64,000 nt of DNA, from contig NC_135788.1 of NCBI RefSeq assembly GCF_051106095.1, positions 40,614,501 to 40,678,500 on the forward strand, in the 5' to 3' direction. Positions 22,551-35,204 of this stretch are shown piece by piece. The notes under the pieces are model-generated. The model was not told where the DNA came from. It did no database searches and was given only the letters and a program-made list of their open reading frames with translations. The translations under genes and the position numbers were made by a program. The stretch's first letter is position 1, and every line of letters begins with the position of its first letter. This DNA comes from Pogona vitticeps (lineage: Eukaryota > Chordata > Lepidosauria > Squamata > Agamidae).

Positions 22551-23261
22551 GCATTTTCGAAAGCTTTCACGGCTGGGATCCAATGGTTGTTGTAGGTTTT
22601 CCGGGCTGTCTGGCCATGTTCTTGAGGTTTTTCTTCCTAACGTTTTGCCAGTCTCTGTGTCCGGCATCTTCAGAGGATAGGAGTCAAAATTCTGTCTGTG
22701 CTTTGGTGGGATAGTTGAGTATTTATAGCTGTAGGATCAGCCTTTTGTCCTTTTTCAGGAGATTGGGTGATCAGCGTGTTTTTTGTTATGGGTGTATTGT
22801 TGTGATAAGGGGGAGAGATGATCTGTCACTATGATTGATGGCTGTTGTTAGCTGGTCTTTTGTGTGCAGTGATCAATGGTCCTTGTAGCTGGGTAGAGTT
22901 CGCTGACCTTTTGCAGGCTGTGTTTTTCAGTACTGGGAGCCAGGCTTTGATGGGTTTTAGACTTTCTTCTTTTTCTTTAGACATTCTTTTTTGTTGAAGC
23001 TCTGCCAGTGTTTGTGGATTTCAACGGCTTCCCTGTGCAGTCTAACATAACGATTGCTGGTGCTGTCCAGTACTTCTGTGTTTTGAATTAGAATGTCATG
23101 TCCAGCATGTTTTAGGGCATGTTCAGCTACTGCCAATTTTTCCAGTTGTTTTAGTCTGCAGTGTTTCTCATGTTCTTTGATTCTGATGTGAATGCTGCGT
23201 TTTGTGATTCCAATATATACCTGGCCACAACTGCAAGTTATCTCGTATACTCTTGCAGTAG
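22551..23261 (-). mobile_element. Penelope-like retroelement fragment (GIY-YIG endonuclease)
   Basis: The minus strand starts inside the endonuclease domain: YEITCSCGQVYIGITKRSIH, then IRIKEHEKHCRLK and a NRYVRLHREAVEIHKHWQSF block typical of vertebrate Penelope-like elements. The 3' part with ENMARQPGKPTTT follows. Flanking TGACAGATTG(T/C)TGTT at 22536-22550 and 23262-23276 is a 15-bp target duplication with one change. It is 5'-truncated (no reverse transcriptase) and sits in the first SGO1 intron. Confidence 0.85.
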
Positions 23262-24066
23262 TGACAGATTGCTGTTAGATATTAACTATGAGATGCCAAT
23301 CCCATAGGCACGAAGTTCGTGAATCTTATGGTGATATTCTTTGAGTACTTGCGACTTTACACTGTGTTGATACTTTTCACTGAATTAGTCACTATCATAG
23401 GTAAGTAATGTAGGTCAGCGCAAATGTGCTAAAATCAGCACAAATACGTAAACACTCACAGTGATGTATGAAATTGACCTACATTGTCCAAATGGAAATT
23501 TCAGAAAACTTCTGAACGAATAATTCAGTACAAGAAACAATGGAGAAGCATGAGGACCACCACAACGGTGGAACACCTATACACAGAATAGCTATGGATT
23601 GGCTTCAATTGTGCAGCAGTGGTCAGGGGAGGGGAGATATGTGGTGATAAAAACTAAGCATTCAGACCACTAAAAGGAATTCTGGAAGAAACTCTTCTGA
23701 CTTTCTACAACTAATTAACAGGGCATGTAATTAATAACAGGCTCAAGCTATAGGAAGTCAGATTTAGGCTGAATATCAGAAAAATGTCTTAACTCTTAGA
23801 GCAATACAACAATAGAACAAAGGTGATGAGCACTCCAACACTGGAAGCATTCAAAAGAAAACTGGACAACCATTTCTCAAATACGCTTTGATTTGTATTT
23901 CTGCATTGAGCAGGGGTTGGACCAGATGGCCTTGTAAGAACCTTCCAACTCCATTATTCTATAATCATAATTCCTATACAATCCCTTATCGAAACCTCAC
24001 TTTATTATTCCTCTGAACTAAAAGAGTAGAAAGGTGAGAGTAGAAGAAAACTGCCAATCACATATG

Positions 24067-24069
<3 letters not shown>

Positions 24070-24113
<44 letters not shown>
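24070..24113. repeat. (GA)n microsatellite
   Basis: About 22 GA units just inside the predicted first SGO1 intron. Confidence 0.95.
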
Positions 24114-24133
24114 CAGGGCAGTGCTCCGCTTAC

Positions 24134-24722
24134 ACGGAACGCCCTACTTGTTTGGGAAACGGCTCCGGTCCCAATCCCCTCCCGTGTGTGTGTGGGAGGG
24201 GGAAAACCAGCTGAGAGACAAGCCACATCCCGCCAGGTCCCAAGGAGCCTCTCCGCGGAGCAACCCCCTTCGCCTTCGCCTCCCCTCCAAAACAACAAAG
24301 GGCCTCGAACCTAGAAAGCACCCTTTTGCGGTCGCGGGCGTCCCTCTTTCGGAGTCCTCTGAGGCCTGGGCATTCGCTTCAAATGCGCCGGCGCAAAAAA
24401 AAAAAAAAAAAGCGCGCGAGAACGAGTCCACCCAAGCCGCTAACGGCGGCGGCGGCGGCGGCGAGAGAACGGCTGCTCTTGTTTATCCTTCCCTCCCGTC
24501 TTGTTCCCCATCCGTTCGAAATTCTCCGCTGCGCCTCCTGATTGGCTGGCTGTGCTGCCGGAGAACGGAAGTGTAACGACGATCCAGAATGCGCACGCGC
24601 ACTTCTCTTCCTTCCCTCTTGCAGGTGCTGCTCTATTGGTTCTTCCCTCGGCGTTGCACTTTCTGAACCGCCTGTCAGTTCCAGCACCATCCAGTTCCCG
24701 AACCGCCACGTTCTGATTGGTG
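24134..24722 (-). promoter_or_regulatory. SGO1: SGO1 CpG-rich promoter and probable non-coding first exon
   Basis: The only strongly CpG-rich stretch of the window lies 2 kb upstream of the SGO1 start exon. Three CCAAT boxes in SGO1 orientation (ATTGG on + at 24541, 24635 and 24716, spaced 94 and 81 bp) and an ETS-type CGGAAGTG at 24566-24573 fit a cell-cycle promoter of the NF-Y type. Transcription probably starts below 24540. A plausible first-exon donor is GTAAGC on the minus strand at 24133. The exact start and donor are inferred. Confidence 0.65.
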
Positions 24723-25817
24723 GTTTATTTAGGTATCCGCTTTGCTTTTCAGCGACGTACATAAGTTTGTCCTCCGTGCTGCATAATCTCATTCAAACAA
24801 AAGCGTCTGCGCGAACCTGAAATTGTTTGCTACCTTCAAGGTTCATTTTATACCACTTTTTTGTTTGTATTCCAGTTCACATATGAAAGCGTTTATTTCT
24901 TTTAAACATTCAATATTCAAAGCAAGCTGCACATTATCTAAAAATAACGAAGAGAGTAGGAATGGCATGTTCAAAATATTGAATAGATGTAATTACGGCA
25001 GTTGTAAAACGATATTTTAGTTTTAGGAAGCAAAGAACTTCTTAAAGAACTTAGTCTTAAAACAGGCATTAAAAGGAAGTCCACGCTAGCGTTCAGTTTC
25101 CTTCTTGCAAACTAAATACCCAGATGTTTTCCTGTGTAAAGGCTTGCGTTTGTTGCCAGGAGAAGGATATTGCTTCAACGACGCTTTGTAACCGAGACAT
25201 TGAAGCCGTTCCATTCTTTGGGCAACAATGGCGCAAGCCGTGCTGCCTTGTTATAGTTCCTGAAACACGCGAGCCAAAGAACAAAATAACGAAAGGCCGT
25301 TGGGTTGGTTCGGAAAAAAGGAACGCCAACAGCAGTTTGGCAGTGGTGTTGTGAAAACCGCAGGTGGAGTGAGGAGATACCGCGCAACGTCCTGAAACAG
25401 TCTGCTTCCATAAATTTATTTTTCCTTCCGAAAAATCGTTGCAGAAAGCGATACTGAACCAACTTCATCGTTCTTTAACAAGTCCTTCGCCTCCTAAAAC
25501 TAAAATATTTTACAGCTGCCGTAATTAGATCTATTAAATATTTTTAACATGGCATTCTTACTCTCTCTTCGTTACTCTTAAATAATGTGCAAGTTCCTTT
25601 GATTATTGGATGTTTAAAAGAAATAAAAGCTTTCATATGTGACCTGTCATGCAAACAAACAAAAGAGTGGTGTGAAATGAACCCTGGAGGTCGCAGACAG
25701 TTTTAGGTTAGCGCAGATACTTTAGTTGTTTTGAGGATTTTATACATCACGGAGCACAAACTTGTGTATGTCTACTCAGAAGCAGCGCCTGCTGATTTCG
25801 AGGTGATCTTAAATAAG
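24723..25817. repeat. Large imperfect inverted repeat beside the SGO1 promoter
   Basis: The left arm (24723-25050) and the reverse complement of the right arm (25470-25817) align along their whole length, at roughly 80% by eye. Shared blocks include CACATATGAAAGC, TTTATTTCTTTTAAACAT, TAACGAAGAGAG, TAATTACGGCAG and TTTTAGTTTTAGGA. The 419-bp spacer is unique and moderately CpG-rich. I see no target duplication and no known transposon end. It may be an old inverted duplication or a long-TIR element. Confidence 0.85.
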
Positions 25818-26829
25818 TGGCTATGGGATTGTAGCGATTTTTTAATACTATAGAATTCTGTTGGAACTGTTTAACATTTCTGTTACATTTCCGTGTATTC
25901 AAAGAACTCAGATAGATAGTTCGATTTTATTACAGTCAATGGTCAATGTCCACAAAATCCATGTAGCCATATAAAGTAGTTTAGATTGAATGGGAAGAAA
26001 TGCAATGCAGCTGTTTTATAGAGCACACCATAGAAGAAGACACCATTTAGTTGTCATTGAACTTCTATGTCTTTTTATTTTGTGTGCTCTTGCCTCATGA
26101 AAGGAAGTGGCATACAATGGATGGGGAGTACTTCTAAGAGAATGCCCTCTTTAGGGATTTTGTAGAATTGTGTCTTGTAGCACAGTTTGTACTCAGTCAT
26201 ATTGTGTACCACTCTTGTGTAAGTTAACCTACAAAACACCTGTGCAACTGTCTCAGCCTATTTTTAAGTCTATGTTATCAGTAACCCCTGTTTAGATTTT
26301 CTGGGGAAACTTGCTGACTTGTCTTACCTATGGTTGTAATCCAATATACTACTGTACTCATTTAACAGTAAGGCTGCTGTGCTATCAATCTATCTGCACA
26401 CACAGATACTTACCTTGGAGTAAGCACCATTAAACTAAATGGAGCTTGTTGACAGATATGCACAGATTGTACTGTAAATTCCATTGTACTTGATGAGATT
26501 AACATTGAAAATGTTTAAAGACCACTATGATTACAATGAAAACCTGGAAAAAAATCTGTATTTGAATTGGTGCACGACTTTGCCAAAAATCCCATTTGGC
26601 AAATAAGATGCAAAATAGGCAGTCAAGATGTGCATGCACAACAGTGACGCAAAAGCACTGGCTATCTATTAGCATCATTTAGTTTTACTCTACAGATCAT
26701 ACTTTAGTTGGGCAAAATATTCCGTGTTGGTTGTGACTAGCTGAGCCTTCTAACAATTTTAACAGGTACAAAAGATTCTTTTAGAATCAAGAGAACTGCA
26801 GTAGTGTAACTGACACTAGATTATGAGCT

Positions 26830-27820
26830 ACTGGTGGACTAAAGGATCAATGCTAATCTGAAATAAAAACCCATCAAACAGAATATTCAGACTTATTTCT
26901 AAATATTCAAGCAAACAAGGGGGCGACACAGAATACTCAAGCCCTCTATCAGGGAATGGCGGTGTGTGATCAGGTTCGTTAAAATGTTTAGGCAAATCCT
27001 CATCTTGTAAATGAAATGACAATAAAGGAGTATCACTAAACAAATCTTTTTTAACTACATTCAGTTGTTGATTCTTAATTATATCGCTATTAACATAAAA
27101 CGATAACTTTTCGGGCGAATAATTCTACAACAAAGGTACTGACTTCTTCAACGGTTCTTCTAACAATGGTAGGTTCTCGAAAATCTTTCTTGGTCATTGG
27201 GTTTCCTCAGATTCCCGCTCCGTGTAACACAAATGGTCCCGCAGCACAGGTGTCTGGACCATTCCCCTTCCATCAGTTTCTCGTTCAGCTGAGGAGGCTT
27301 GGGATGATTCACATTTTTCACAGGACCGTGTCCCCTTGGGAAGACGAATGCAGTCCATTATCAATTATCGGTTTTGTCCCTGTATATCAACTCTCTCTTT
27401 GTCAATATTTAGTTCTGCTTTTCTAAATTCGTTATTTAAATCTCCCTTCAGTATTTTAAATGTTCTAGTCTCATAGGGTTCGGTTTCCTCCCACTCATCC
27501 TCACATACTACTACTTTCTCTGTTTCTCCTGACCGTCCGTTTTTCCGTTGTCAAGAAAATGTTTACCTTCTCTCAAACTCTTCCTCCTGACGCTTCCCCT
27601 TTTGCTCTTGCTCTTAACTCTTTTATCCCTTCCTCTATCTTGCACACACCTGACTCCTGTTCCTTACCTACCACTTTTACTTCTTCTATCTTCTCCTCTA
27701 TTTCTTGTGTCTTTGATTCTTCTTCCTCTGTCCCTTTCTCTTGACTTTCCCTTTCTCCTTCCCTTTCAGACTGCTGAGGGGATGGCACACTCTCCATCTG
27801 TTTTGCCTCCTACTCACACA
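26830..27820 (-). mobile_element. Unclassified purine-rich repeat with coding-like stretches (copy 2)
   Basis: Minus-strand protein-like runs include EDEWEETEPYETRTFKILKG and a Glu/Lys-rich coiled stretch. A block around 27783-27799 matches the copy at 11640-12370. It is a broken relic ended by the Tigger-like insertion at 27827. I cannot name the family. Confidence 0.4.
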
Positions 27821-27826
27821 ATGATA

Positions 27827-28235
27827 CATTGGTGCCTCGCTTAACGATTGCCCCATATTACGATGAATCCGCTTTACGACGATCGCAAAACGATGGTCTA
27901 AAGGGGGAATTTCACTTTGCGATGATCGGTTCCCTGCTTCGGGAACCGATTCTTCACAAAATGATGTTTTTCTAACAGCTGATCGGTGGTTTCAAAATGG
28001 CCGCCGGGTAATTAAAATGGCTCCCTGCTATGTTTAGGGATGGATTCCTCGCTATACAGGCAGTGAAAATGGCCGCCATATGGAGGATCTTCGCTCGACA
28101 GTGAGTTTTTACCCCATTGGAACGCATTGAACGGGTTTCAATGCATTTCAATGGGGTTTTAATTTCGCTTTACAATGTTTTCACTTAACGACATTTTCCT
28201 GGAATGGATTATCGTCATTAAGCGAGGCACCACTG
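27827..28235. mobile_element. Tigger-like MITE
   Basis: Ends CATTGGTGCCTCGCTTAACG and TTAAGCGAGGCACCACTG lie within TA (27825-27826, 28236-28237). The AAAATGGCCGCC and GCTGATCGG motifs match the copies at 15148 and 55518. Confidence 0.9.
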
Positions 28236-28257
28236 TAATTTAGCCAATTGGGGTCAG

Positions 28258-28504
28258 ATTAAAGCAAAGGAAAGCGTGTTGCTTATATACCGCCCCATAG
28301 CGCTTCAAGCACTCCCTGGGCGGTTTACAAGTTAATTATGCAGGCTACACATTGCTGCCCCCCCCCCCAGCGAGCTGGGTACTCATTTTACCGACCTCAG
28401 AAGAATAGAAGGCTGAGTCAACCTTGAGCCGGCTACCTGGGATTGGACCCCAGGTCGGCAGCACAGTTTTGGCTGCAGTACAGTGGTTTAACCACTGTGC
28501 CACA
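28258..28504 (-). mobile_element. tRNA-derived SINE, CR1/L2-tail type
   Basis: On the minus strand it opens with GTGGCACAGTGGTTAAACCA (A box) and has GGTCCAATCCCAGGTAG (B box), then GGTTGACTCAGCCTTCTAT and the tail GGCGGTATATAAGCAACACG. A second copy is near 63170. Confidence 0.8.
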
Positions 28505-28505
28505 A

Positions 28506-30250
28506 TAATATTTTAAAGTAAAAATACTTATTATTACCTAGTGGTTGCAGTTCTGCTCCACTTATGTTGAAGCCCTTGTGACCTCTTGTTGGTACAGGGG
28601 GTGGCGACTATTTTTATGGTATCCTCATAATTCCATTGAAATAAAAGGGAGCCATGGGGTCATTACAAAATACAAATGAAAGAATAGGCAATATCTTTAT
28701 AGACCATTAAAAAATCATCACACAATCTGTATGCTTTCATGGATCAGGACAACTATCAGGACACCAGTGTGAAGAATTTGAAGTCCAAAAGTTCTTCCCA
28801 AGATGGATTTTTCCAGGAAGGTTGCTTGCAGATGTAAAGTTCAAAAGTTCTTGGCAAGATAGATTTTGGCAGGTACATCTTTGTTAGATGTAAGCCAGAA
28901 AAGATGCAGGCAGCATTACAGTTGTTGCTTTAAAGTTACAGCTGTGATTGCAGTTACTTTTCTTTATGTGTGGTTGTAAAAATGTAAACTGGATACTCTC
29001 TAAAAGCTTTAGTAGCACTGTCTTGAAGAACCCATTAAAAATTCAGTCCTCATATTTGATTATAAAAATCTCTCCTTAAAACAGATTAATGATTTCCATA
29101 ATCCTCCAAATGAGCCATCTGTTCAGATGTCCTCAGTATCAAGTCCATGCCACACCTGCTCTTCCGATGATGTTTATGCTTGGAGAGTTTACTGTTTGGA
29201 TTCTGATTCCCAAGCTTTCCCAGCCATCATGGCGAGTGCTATGTAGCTTGGGAATTCTAGAATTTGTAAACTGAAAAGTAACTTTTAAGTTATTTGCTGT
29301 ATTCTTCTCAGACAAATAGGGCTTGTTCGTTGCCTTCACTTCCATCATTTTTATTGTGTTCCTGTCCTTTGCTGACTTTCTTTTCTTGGCTTTTCCATTT
29401 TCTTTGAAAAAAAATATTATTCAGGAGAGAGAAAAATTACTGGTAGACGTAATATCTGAAGATGAGATGTAATATATTTCTTAGCTATCATCCTTTGCTA
29501 CTGTGAATATCTTATGCCTGAGCAGCAGAGGTGCAGTATTCCAAGGGGTGAGGAGTCTGCAACATATGAGAGTGTCATGGGAGTACTTCATACAGTTTTG
29601 TTGCTCTTTGAGCATGGAGGTTCTAGCCATGACCCAACTCTAGTTACACTTTAAAAGGACAACTGTGCTTGACTGGCTGTACTGAAATGTGGATGACAAT
29701 CTTCATATTGGAAATAGTAAAATGCAGGCAGATGGCAGTGAGCTTCGAATATGCATTTAGAGACACATTTGACTGATAGATCTAAGCAGGAGTGGAAGAT
29801 TTTTCATCTTAGAGCAAAATCTGGTTAGGATGGTTTTTCATGATTGCGCTTATACTATACAGTATGTTAAAATTAGTCATATTACAGTGTCATTTATCAT
29901 ACTCAGGTTCCAGGGAGTGAAGGATATGAATACAACATTGTTTCTCTTTTGCCTAAGACCTAATTTTGTACTTCCTACAGCACATCAGTATAAGTGGTTC
30001 GCAGCAATTTTAGCTGTGGGTGTGACTACACTGGCCCTTTTGGTGTAGGCTCCTGTGATCTAAATAGCATTACTTGAAGTTGTGGGGAGGAGTGATATAT
30101 TAAATTTCACTTCCTCTGCCCCTCTGTGGAGGAGCAGGGAAGTGTTCGATATGCTGATATCCTGAGGCGGCTTGTTTTTTAAGCTACTTCATGATACCGG
30201 AAATTCAAACCAAAAGGAGCCTGTGCAGCTTTAACAACTGCAAGGCTCAA
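28506..30250. other. Intergenic, no gene recognised
   Basis: AT-rich sequence without splice-bounded coding exons or a repeat I can name. Confidence 0.5.
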
Positions 30251-30253
30251 TTT

Positions 30254-30293
30254 TAGTCCATTCCCAACAATTGCACGTGTTGGGAATGGACTA
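30254..30293. repeat. Perfect 16-bp stem hairpin
   Basis: TAGTCCATTCCCAACA and TGTTGGGAATGGACTA are exact reverse complements around an 8-base loop. Confidence 0.9.
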
Positions 30294-30976
30294 GGCTAGA
30301 GTGCAGCTACCCACACCAAAAAAGTAGAACCTTCTGACAGGGAATCAAGAGGTGTGGGTATGGATGGGGGCCAATTGGTCTGCTCCTTTGATTATGTTGT
30401 GCAGTCAGTAAAAAAAAGAGTGGATCATCCACTCCAGCAGCACACAAAATAACAAGACAAATGCCCATCTGGACATGCCCTCCATTTCCTTAGCAGTGAG
30501 CTCCACATATTCCAATGCAGCCTCCAAATAATTAGGCTCAAAATTGCAGGCTTCATTGACACATTTTTAATAAAATGCAATATGAAACATAAAAGTCCAG
30601 ACTTCCCCTTATCCGTTGCTGCAGTTAAAATAACAAAACTGTTAACTGTTTTATAGTGAAACTCTGCTGGGCAACTAGGTCTTTAAGCCCATAAAATATA
30701 TATTCTATCTTTATTTTAATTTTGCTAATTTTCCCACTGGGTATGTATCTAAGATTTTATTCAATCACAATCTGTCAAAAAGCTAAAGTCCCGAGCACTT
30801 TCATTAATGAAACTAAAATGTTACCTAAGTGCACCAGCAAATCCTTCTCTTTTATAAATGTGAAAATTTGGGGGATGGTATCATAAATAGAGACCTGTAA
30901 GGTAAAAGTGATCTGCTGGAAATACAATGTACAACCCAGTCTCCAGATTCTTTGGGCATGCAAATATGCTGCAGAT

Positions 30977-31113
30977 CAGTGGTTCCCAACCTTGGGTCTC
31001 TAGATTTTCTTGGACTACTGCTCCTGGAAATCTTAGCCAACACAGCTAGTGGTGAAGGCTTCTGGGAGTGTCAGTCCAAGAGCATCTGGGGACCAAAGAT
31101 TGGGAAACCATTG
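30977..31113. mobile_element. hAT-like MITE (CAGTGGTTCCCAAC family)
   Basis: CAGTGGTTCCCAACCTTGGG and GATTGGGAAACCATTG are the ends. The interior GCTTCTGGGAGT block is shared with 40828-40950. Target duplication is unclear. Confidence 0.65.
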
Positions 31114-31971
31114 TTCCAGAGCACGATTACTGCTGTGTCTGTGGGATGAGGAGATAGGACTGATTCCAGCATATCAGAATGGCTTGCTTCCATTGTTCTT
31201 GCAAGTCACTATGATGAACTGGAGCAAGTCAAGATATGACACAGCAGAAACATCAGGAAGACTTTCCTGTCATGGCTGGAGAAGAACTTGTATAATCCCC
31301 AAATTGTTCTAAGAAGGCTTTTTAACGAAGGTATCCCCAGTATAATTCACTGGATCTTAGTATGGATGCACAGTAATTGAAATGGGTTCTACTATTCAGA
31401 TCAAACTGCTACATCCATCCAAACCTCCTAGGGTATTCTTTCTTGAGTTACTAGACATTTTTGATGTTGATGCTGGGGGAGTAGTACATGGGAGGCTCAG
31501 CAAACAGCTCAAAAGCCTAAATGCCCTGTGTTTCAGCCTTTTAAAGATGACTATCACTGCAATTACAAGCATGCTTACTTGGACATTAAGTCCTGAATTC
31601 AAATTTTAAGTTAGAAAACAACAGGAGCTCTCAGGAAAAAACTGAGCAAAAAAGTCTTCCCCACTTCTCTCTTCCCACCCCCATCCTTCTGTGCTTACAC
31701 AGATCCACTGAGTATTTAAATGTTTTATCTTGCAATTGATGGACAGGCAGATATTGGACATGTTCAAAGGACATGAAGATAGCCATGAAAAGTGTTACCA
31801 TTGCCCCCAAGGTGCAATTATGGGTCTATGTAACTGACCCACACCTTAGAGGAGAATGCCTTTCATTGTTTTGGAAACTAAGGGAGAAACTATGTAATAA
31901 AAAGTGTAAAGCATGTAGTATTAATTCAGACCTCTCCCCCACCCCATGCTTATATGTACAGTATTGCAATA

Positions 31972-32295
31972 CAGTGGGGTCTCGACTTACGAACCGCTCT
32001 CATAGGAATATATGGACTCGACTTACGAACTTAGATTTGAGTTACGAACTCTTTTTTTTTCTTTTTTTAAAAGCTAAGTCATCTTAGGTTAAAAGGAAAA
32101 AAGAAAAAATATCCCCCTCTAGTGGCAGAAGGCAGAATAGCAGCTTCCCATTAGTTTCTGTGGACGGAAAAGAGCAGATATGGATTAAATGGTTTTCAAT
32201 GCATTCCCATGGGAAATGCAGATTCGACTTAAGAACTTTTCGACCTGAGATCTGCCTTCCAATACGGATTAAGTTCGTAAGTCGAGACCCCACTG
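31972..32295. mobile_element. Tigger-like MITE (GTGGGGTCTCGAC subfamily)
   Basis: CAGTGGGGTCTCGACTTACG and GTAAGTCGAGACCCCACTG lie within TA (31970-31971, 32296-32297). The body is the reverse orientation of the copy at 18854. Confidence 0.9.
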
Positions 32296-32390
32296 TAGTG
32301 CCTATCTGACAACAGTGGAAAGGAGTTTCTGCTGGGAAAGGTTGTTTCCCGATTTAATAAAGTATTTAGTCATTTTTAAGGTAAAAATGG

Positions 32391-32605
32391 TCTGGCTGGA
32401 TTTCTCAGTGTTTTAGGTGTTTAGCTGCAGAGCCACGGGTTGGGAGTTTGATTCCCCACTGTGCTTCTTGCGAGTAGAGCCAGCCCGTGTAGCTTTGGGC
32501 AAACTGCACAATCCCAGGATGCCTCCAGAAGAAGGGAGTGGAAAACCACTTCTGAGTATTCTCCAGGAAAACCTGGAAAAGGGTCAACATAACTCAGATT
32601 GACTT
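32391..32605 (+). mobile_element. tRNA-derived SINE (GGCTGGATAGCT family)
   Basis: TGGCTGGATTTCTCAGTG, GGGTTGGGAGTTTGATTCCC (B box) and the body AGCTTTGGGCAAACTGCAC mark the family. An (ATT)n-like tail follows. Confidence 0.8.
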
Positions 32606-33463
32606 CTGATCATGATTATTATTTATTATTGTGAGTATTAAATTATATTTGTATTGTTTATCGTGTATATTGAAAGGCTTTGATTTAAAAACAAAAATGT
32701 GGGTTGAAAAGTCACATCTGTCCTGGACTCAAAATATAGCTTTCAAATGGTAAGTACTTCTCAGTCTATGAAAACAGTAACCTTCCCCATGTTCCTGTTG
32801 TAAACGTGAACAAAATAACAATGCTAAAGTACTTGAAGAAATAAAAGGTGTTAGGGGAAATTATTAACAGTAACAATACAAGAACAGTCGCAGTTCTTCA
32901 AATGTTCTGTGCCAATCTGAGCCTTACACAGAATAATGTAGAAGCAGCCTTCTATATTTTCCCTCTCAGAAAGTGTGGCAGTTGATGTGCAAAAATCATC
33001 AACTCAAGCGCCAAAAACCTGCCAATCTTTGAAGCTGGGAGACTGAGGAAGAACATACACGCACACCACTGCAGACAAAGGCAGTGACTGAGGGAAAAAT
33101 CTGGTCTATTCAAACCAGTAGCCTTGGTTTCAGCAGAAAAGGGTAGCAGCTACACTGAAATTCTTTTGCTGCAGTTAGCATCAAAAATGCCTGGGTCACA
33201 GCTGACTGCTTTTGAAAGGTTGGCTCTCAGTAAGCATAGTGAAAAGTCAGAAGGAATTGACAGAGGCAGTCATTTTGCCATTCTCTGCAGGCGTTTGGTT
33301 CAAGCACCTTTTAATAAGCTGGGTTTTACCAGATAAAAATTATAATACAAAAGTAGGAGATTATTACATGGAGGGAAAGGGAAGGAAAAAAAGAAAACGA
33401 AAAGCATTTACATTCCCAGAAGCCCAAGTAATCCTGTCTTGTGACTTGATGCCAAGACACATA

Positions 33464-33466
<3 letters not shown>

Positions 33467-33552
<86 letters not shown>

Positions 33553-33559
33553 TGTGTGT
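33467..33559. repeat. (TC)n(TG)n compound microsatellite
   Basis: About 34 TC units (33467-33535) run directly into 12 TG units (33536-33559). Confidence 0.97.
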
Positions 33560-35200
33560 ATCCCTCATTCTCATACTTGCTCCAGATTTAAGATTTCACA
33601 CACATAGACTCATCAGAATGGGGAGATTTAGCCACTTCAAGAAGCACTGTTATTACAAGAGGAGCAACTTCAATGTCCTCTTTAGTCATTAAGTGGAAAG
33701 GAGACAGAGAACACAAAGGAATGCATCTAGGATGCCTAATAGTTTTTCTCTGCCTTTCCTCCAATGAGCTCAAGGTGGCATTCATGGCTCTCTTCCTCTT
33801 CCCTTTACCCTCTCAATGATCCCTTGAGGTAGATCAGGCTAAGAGTGAGAAAGGCTGGCACCAGTTCACTCAGTGAATTTCAGGACTGAGTAGGGACTTA
33901 ATCCTGTATTCACCATCTTCTATTTCAACACTGTAGCCTGCATACCACATATCTGGCACAAACCAGATTTATGATAATGTACTAATAATTAGTTTCAAGC
34001 TAGTCATAATATTTTTTTTTAAAAAACCCTGTCTTTAGGCATGAGACTTTCAGATTTATTGCCCTACAAGTGCTAAGCTACAGGGACACTACAAGAGATA
34101 ATGGTACTGGTAGTGTCTCTGCACATTAGCCTCTGCAAAGGATATCTCCCAAAAAACTACCAGTCCCATAATACCTTGCAGTTCCCTTTGTGCTTAGTCA
34201 CTCCCACCCAGGAAAATGGCACCCTTCTCCAAATACCAGTGACCTTATTCTTACAAGCAGTCTGTAAACCATTCCTTTTGGTATGGTTATAAAGTAGTCA
34301 TCTATTCTAAAGGCAAGCTGTTTATTATTATTTTTTCCTTTTGCCTCAGCTGTGGTTAAAACTAATTTTTTATGGTCATGTATCAGAGTGGAGAACAATT
34401 CTTACCAGAAAGGTGACAGCATCACAAAAACAGGCAATACTATATACAGCAGCATTTCATTACTTAGAAATTCAGAATTTCTAAGAAGTGAAACCAACTG
34501 TCAATAATCCCCTCCTCTCGTTACTTTGCCTGAACGTTTGAAGAAAAACAGAATATTTATATGTTGGACAGCTTGGCAACAGGCAAACAGATAACTCAGT
34601 TGAACTCCAGTTGAAATTGAGTTCTTTTATGACAAGGTTTGTGACTGACAGAAAAGCTGACACTGGTAGTTTTTTTCCTCCTCTGTATTCTCCGTGTCAC
34701 TCTTCTTTTGAAGTCATTGCCTTGAATGCAGTCTTTTGCATGTACGTATATGCGAAAGTAGATCTCACAGCTTTGCAGCAAAAGTACATATCGCAGCTTT
34801 GTACATGCTGCAGAGTAAGCCCCACAGATCATTAAAACTTATTTTTGAGGAATTGTGCATGTAACCATATAGTCATACTCTAAGTCTTATAAAACCCAGA
34901 TAATAATATTGCTTTATTATCCAGGTATAATTTATGAGCCACTGCCATGCCATTGTCCTAGGAATATCATTAGATTTTAAAATTATCACTTGGAAGTACA
35001 CCACATTGAAGGTTTTGACCCACAACCCATTGTTAGCATTGTAAAACAGAAAGGAAATAAAATTGTGTGATTCTTTATCCACTGCTATTGATGGTTTATT
35101 ATTTCACTATAATGTGTTTTGTGATCTAATTTTGTTTTGTATTATAAATTACCTAGAACATTGACCTACAGCTCATCATTATCATCATCATCATCACCCA
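33560..35200. other. Intergenic, no gene recognised
   Basis: No coding exon or named repeat is supported. Confidence 0.5.
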
Positions 35201-35204
35201 AATT

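Noticed and set aside
24034-24820. Long open frames in the SGO1 promoter on both strands
   Set aside because: CpG-rich DNA has few stops; (GA)n and (GGC)n runs extend the frames. No homologous protein is recognised.
25093-25468. Minus-strand open frames in the spacer of the inverted repeat
   Set aside because: No recognisable protein; probably GC-driven. A non-coding transcript divergent from SGO1 remains possible but is not shown by sequence.
33326-33607. Ser/Leu or Arg/Glu repeat proteins
   Set aside because: Pure translation of the TC/TG microsatellite.
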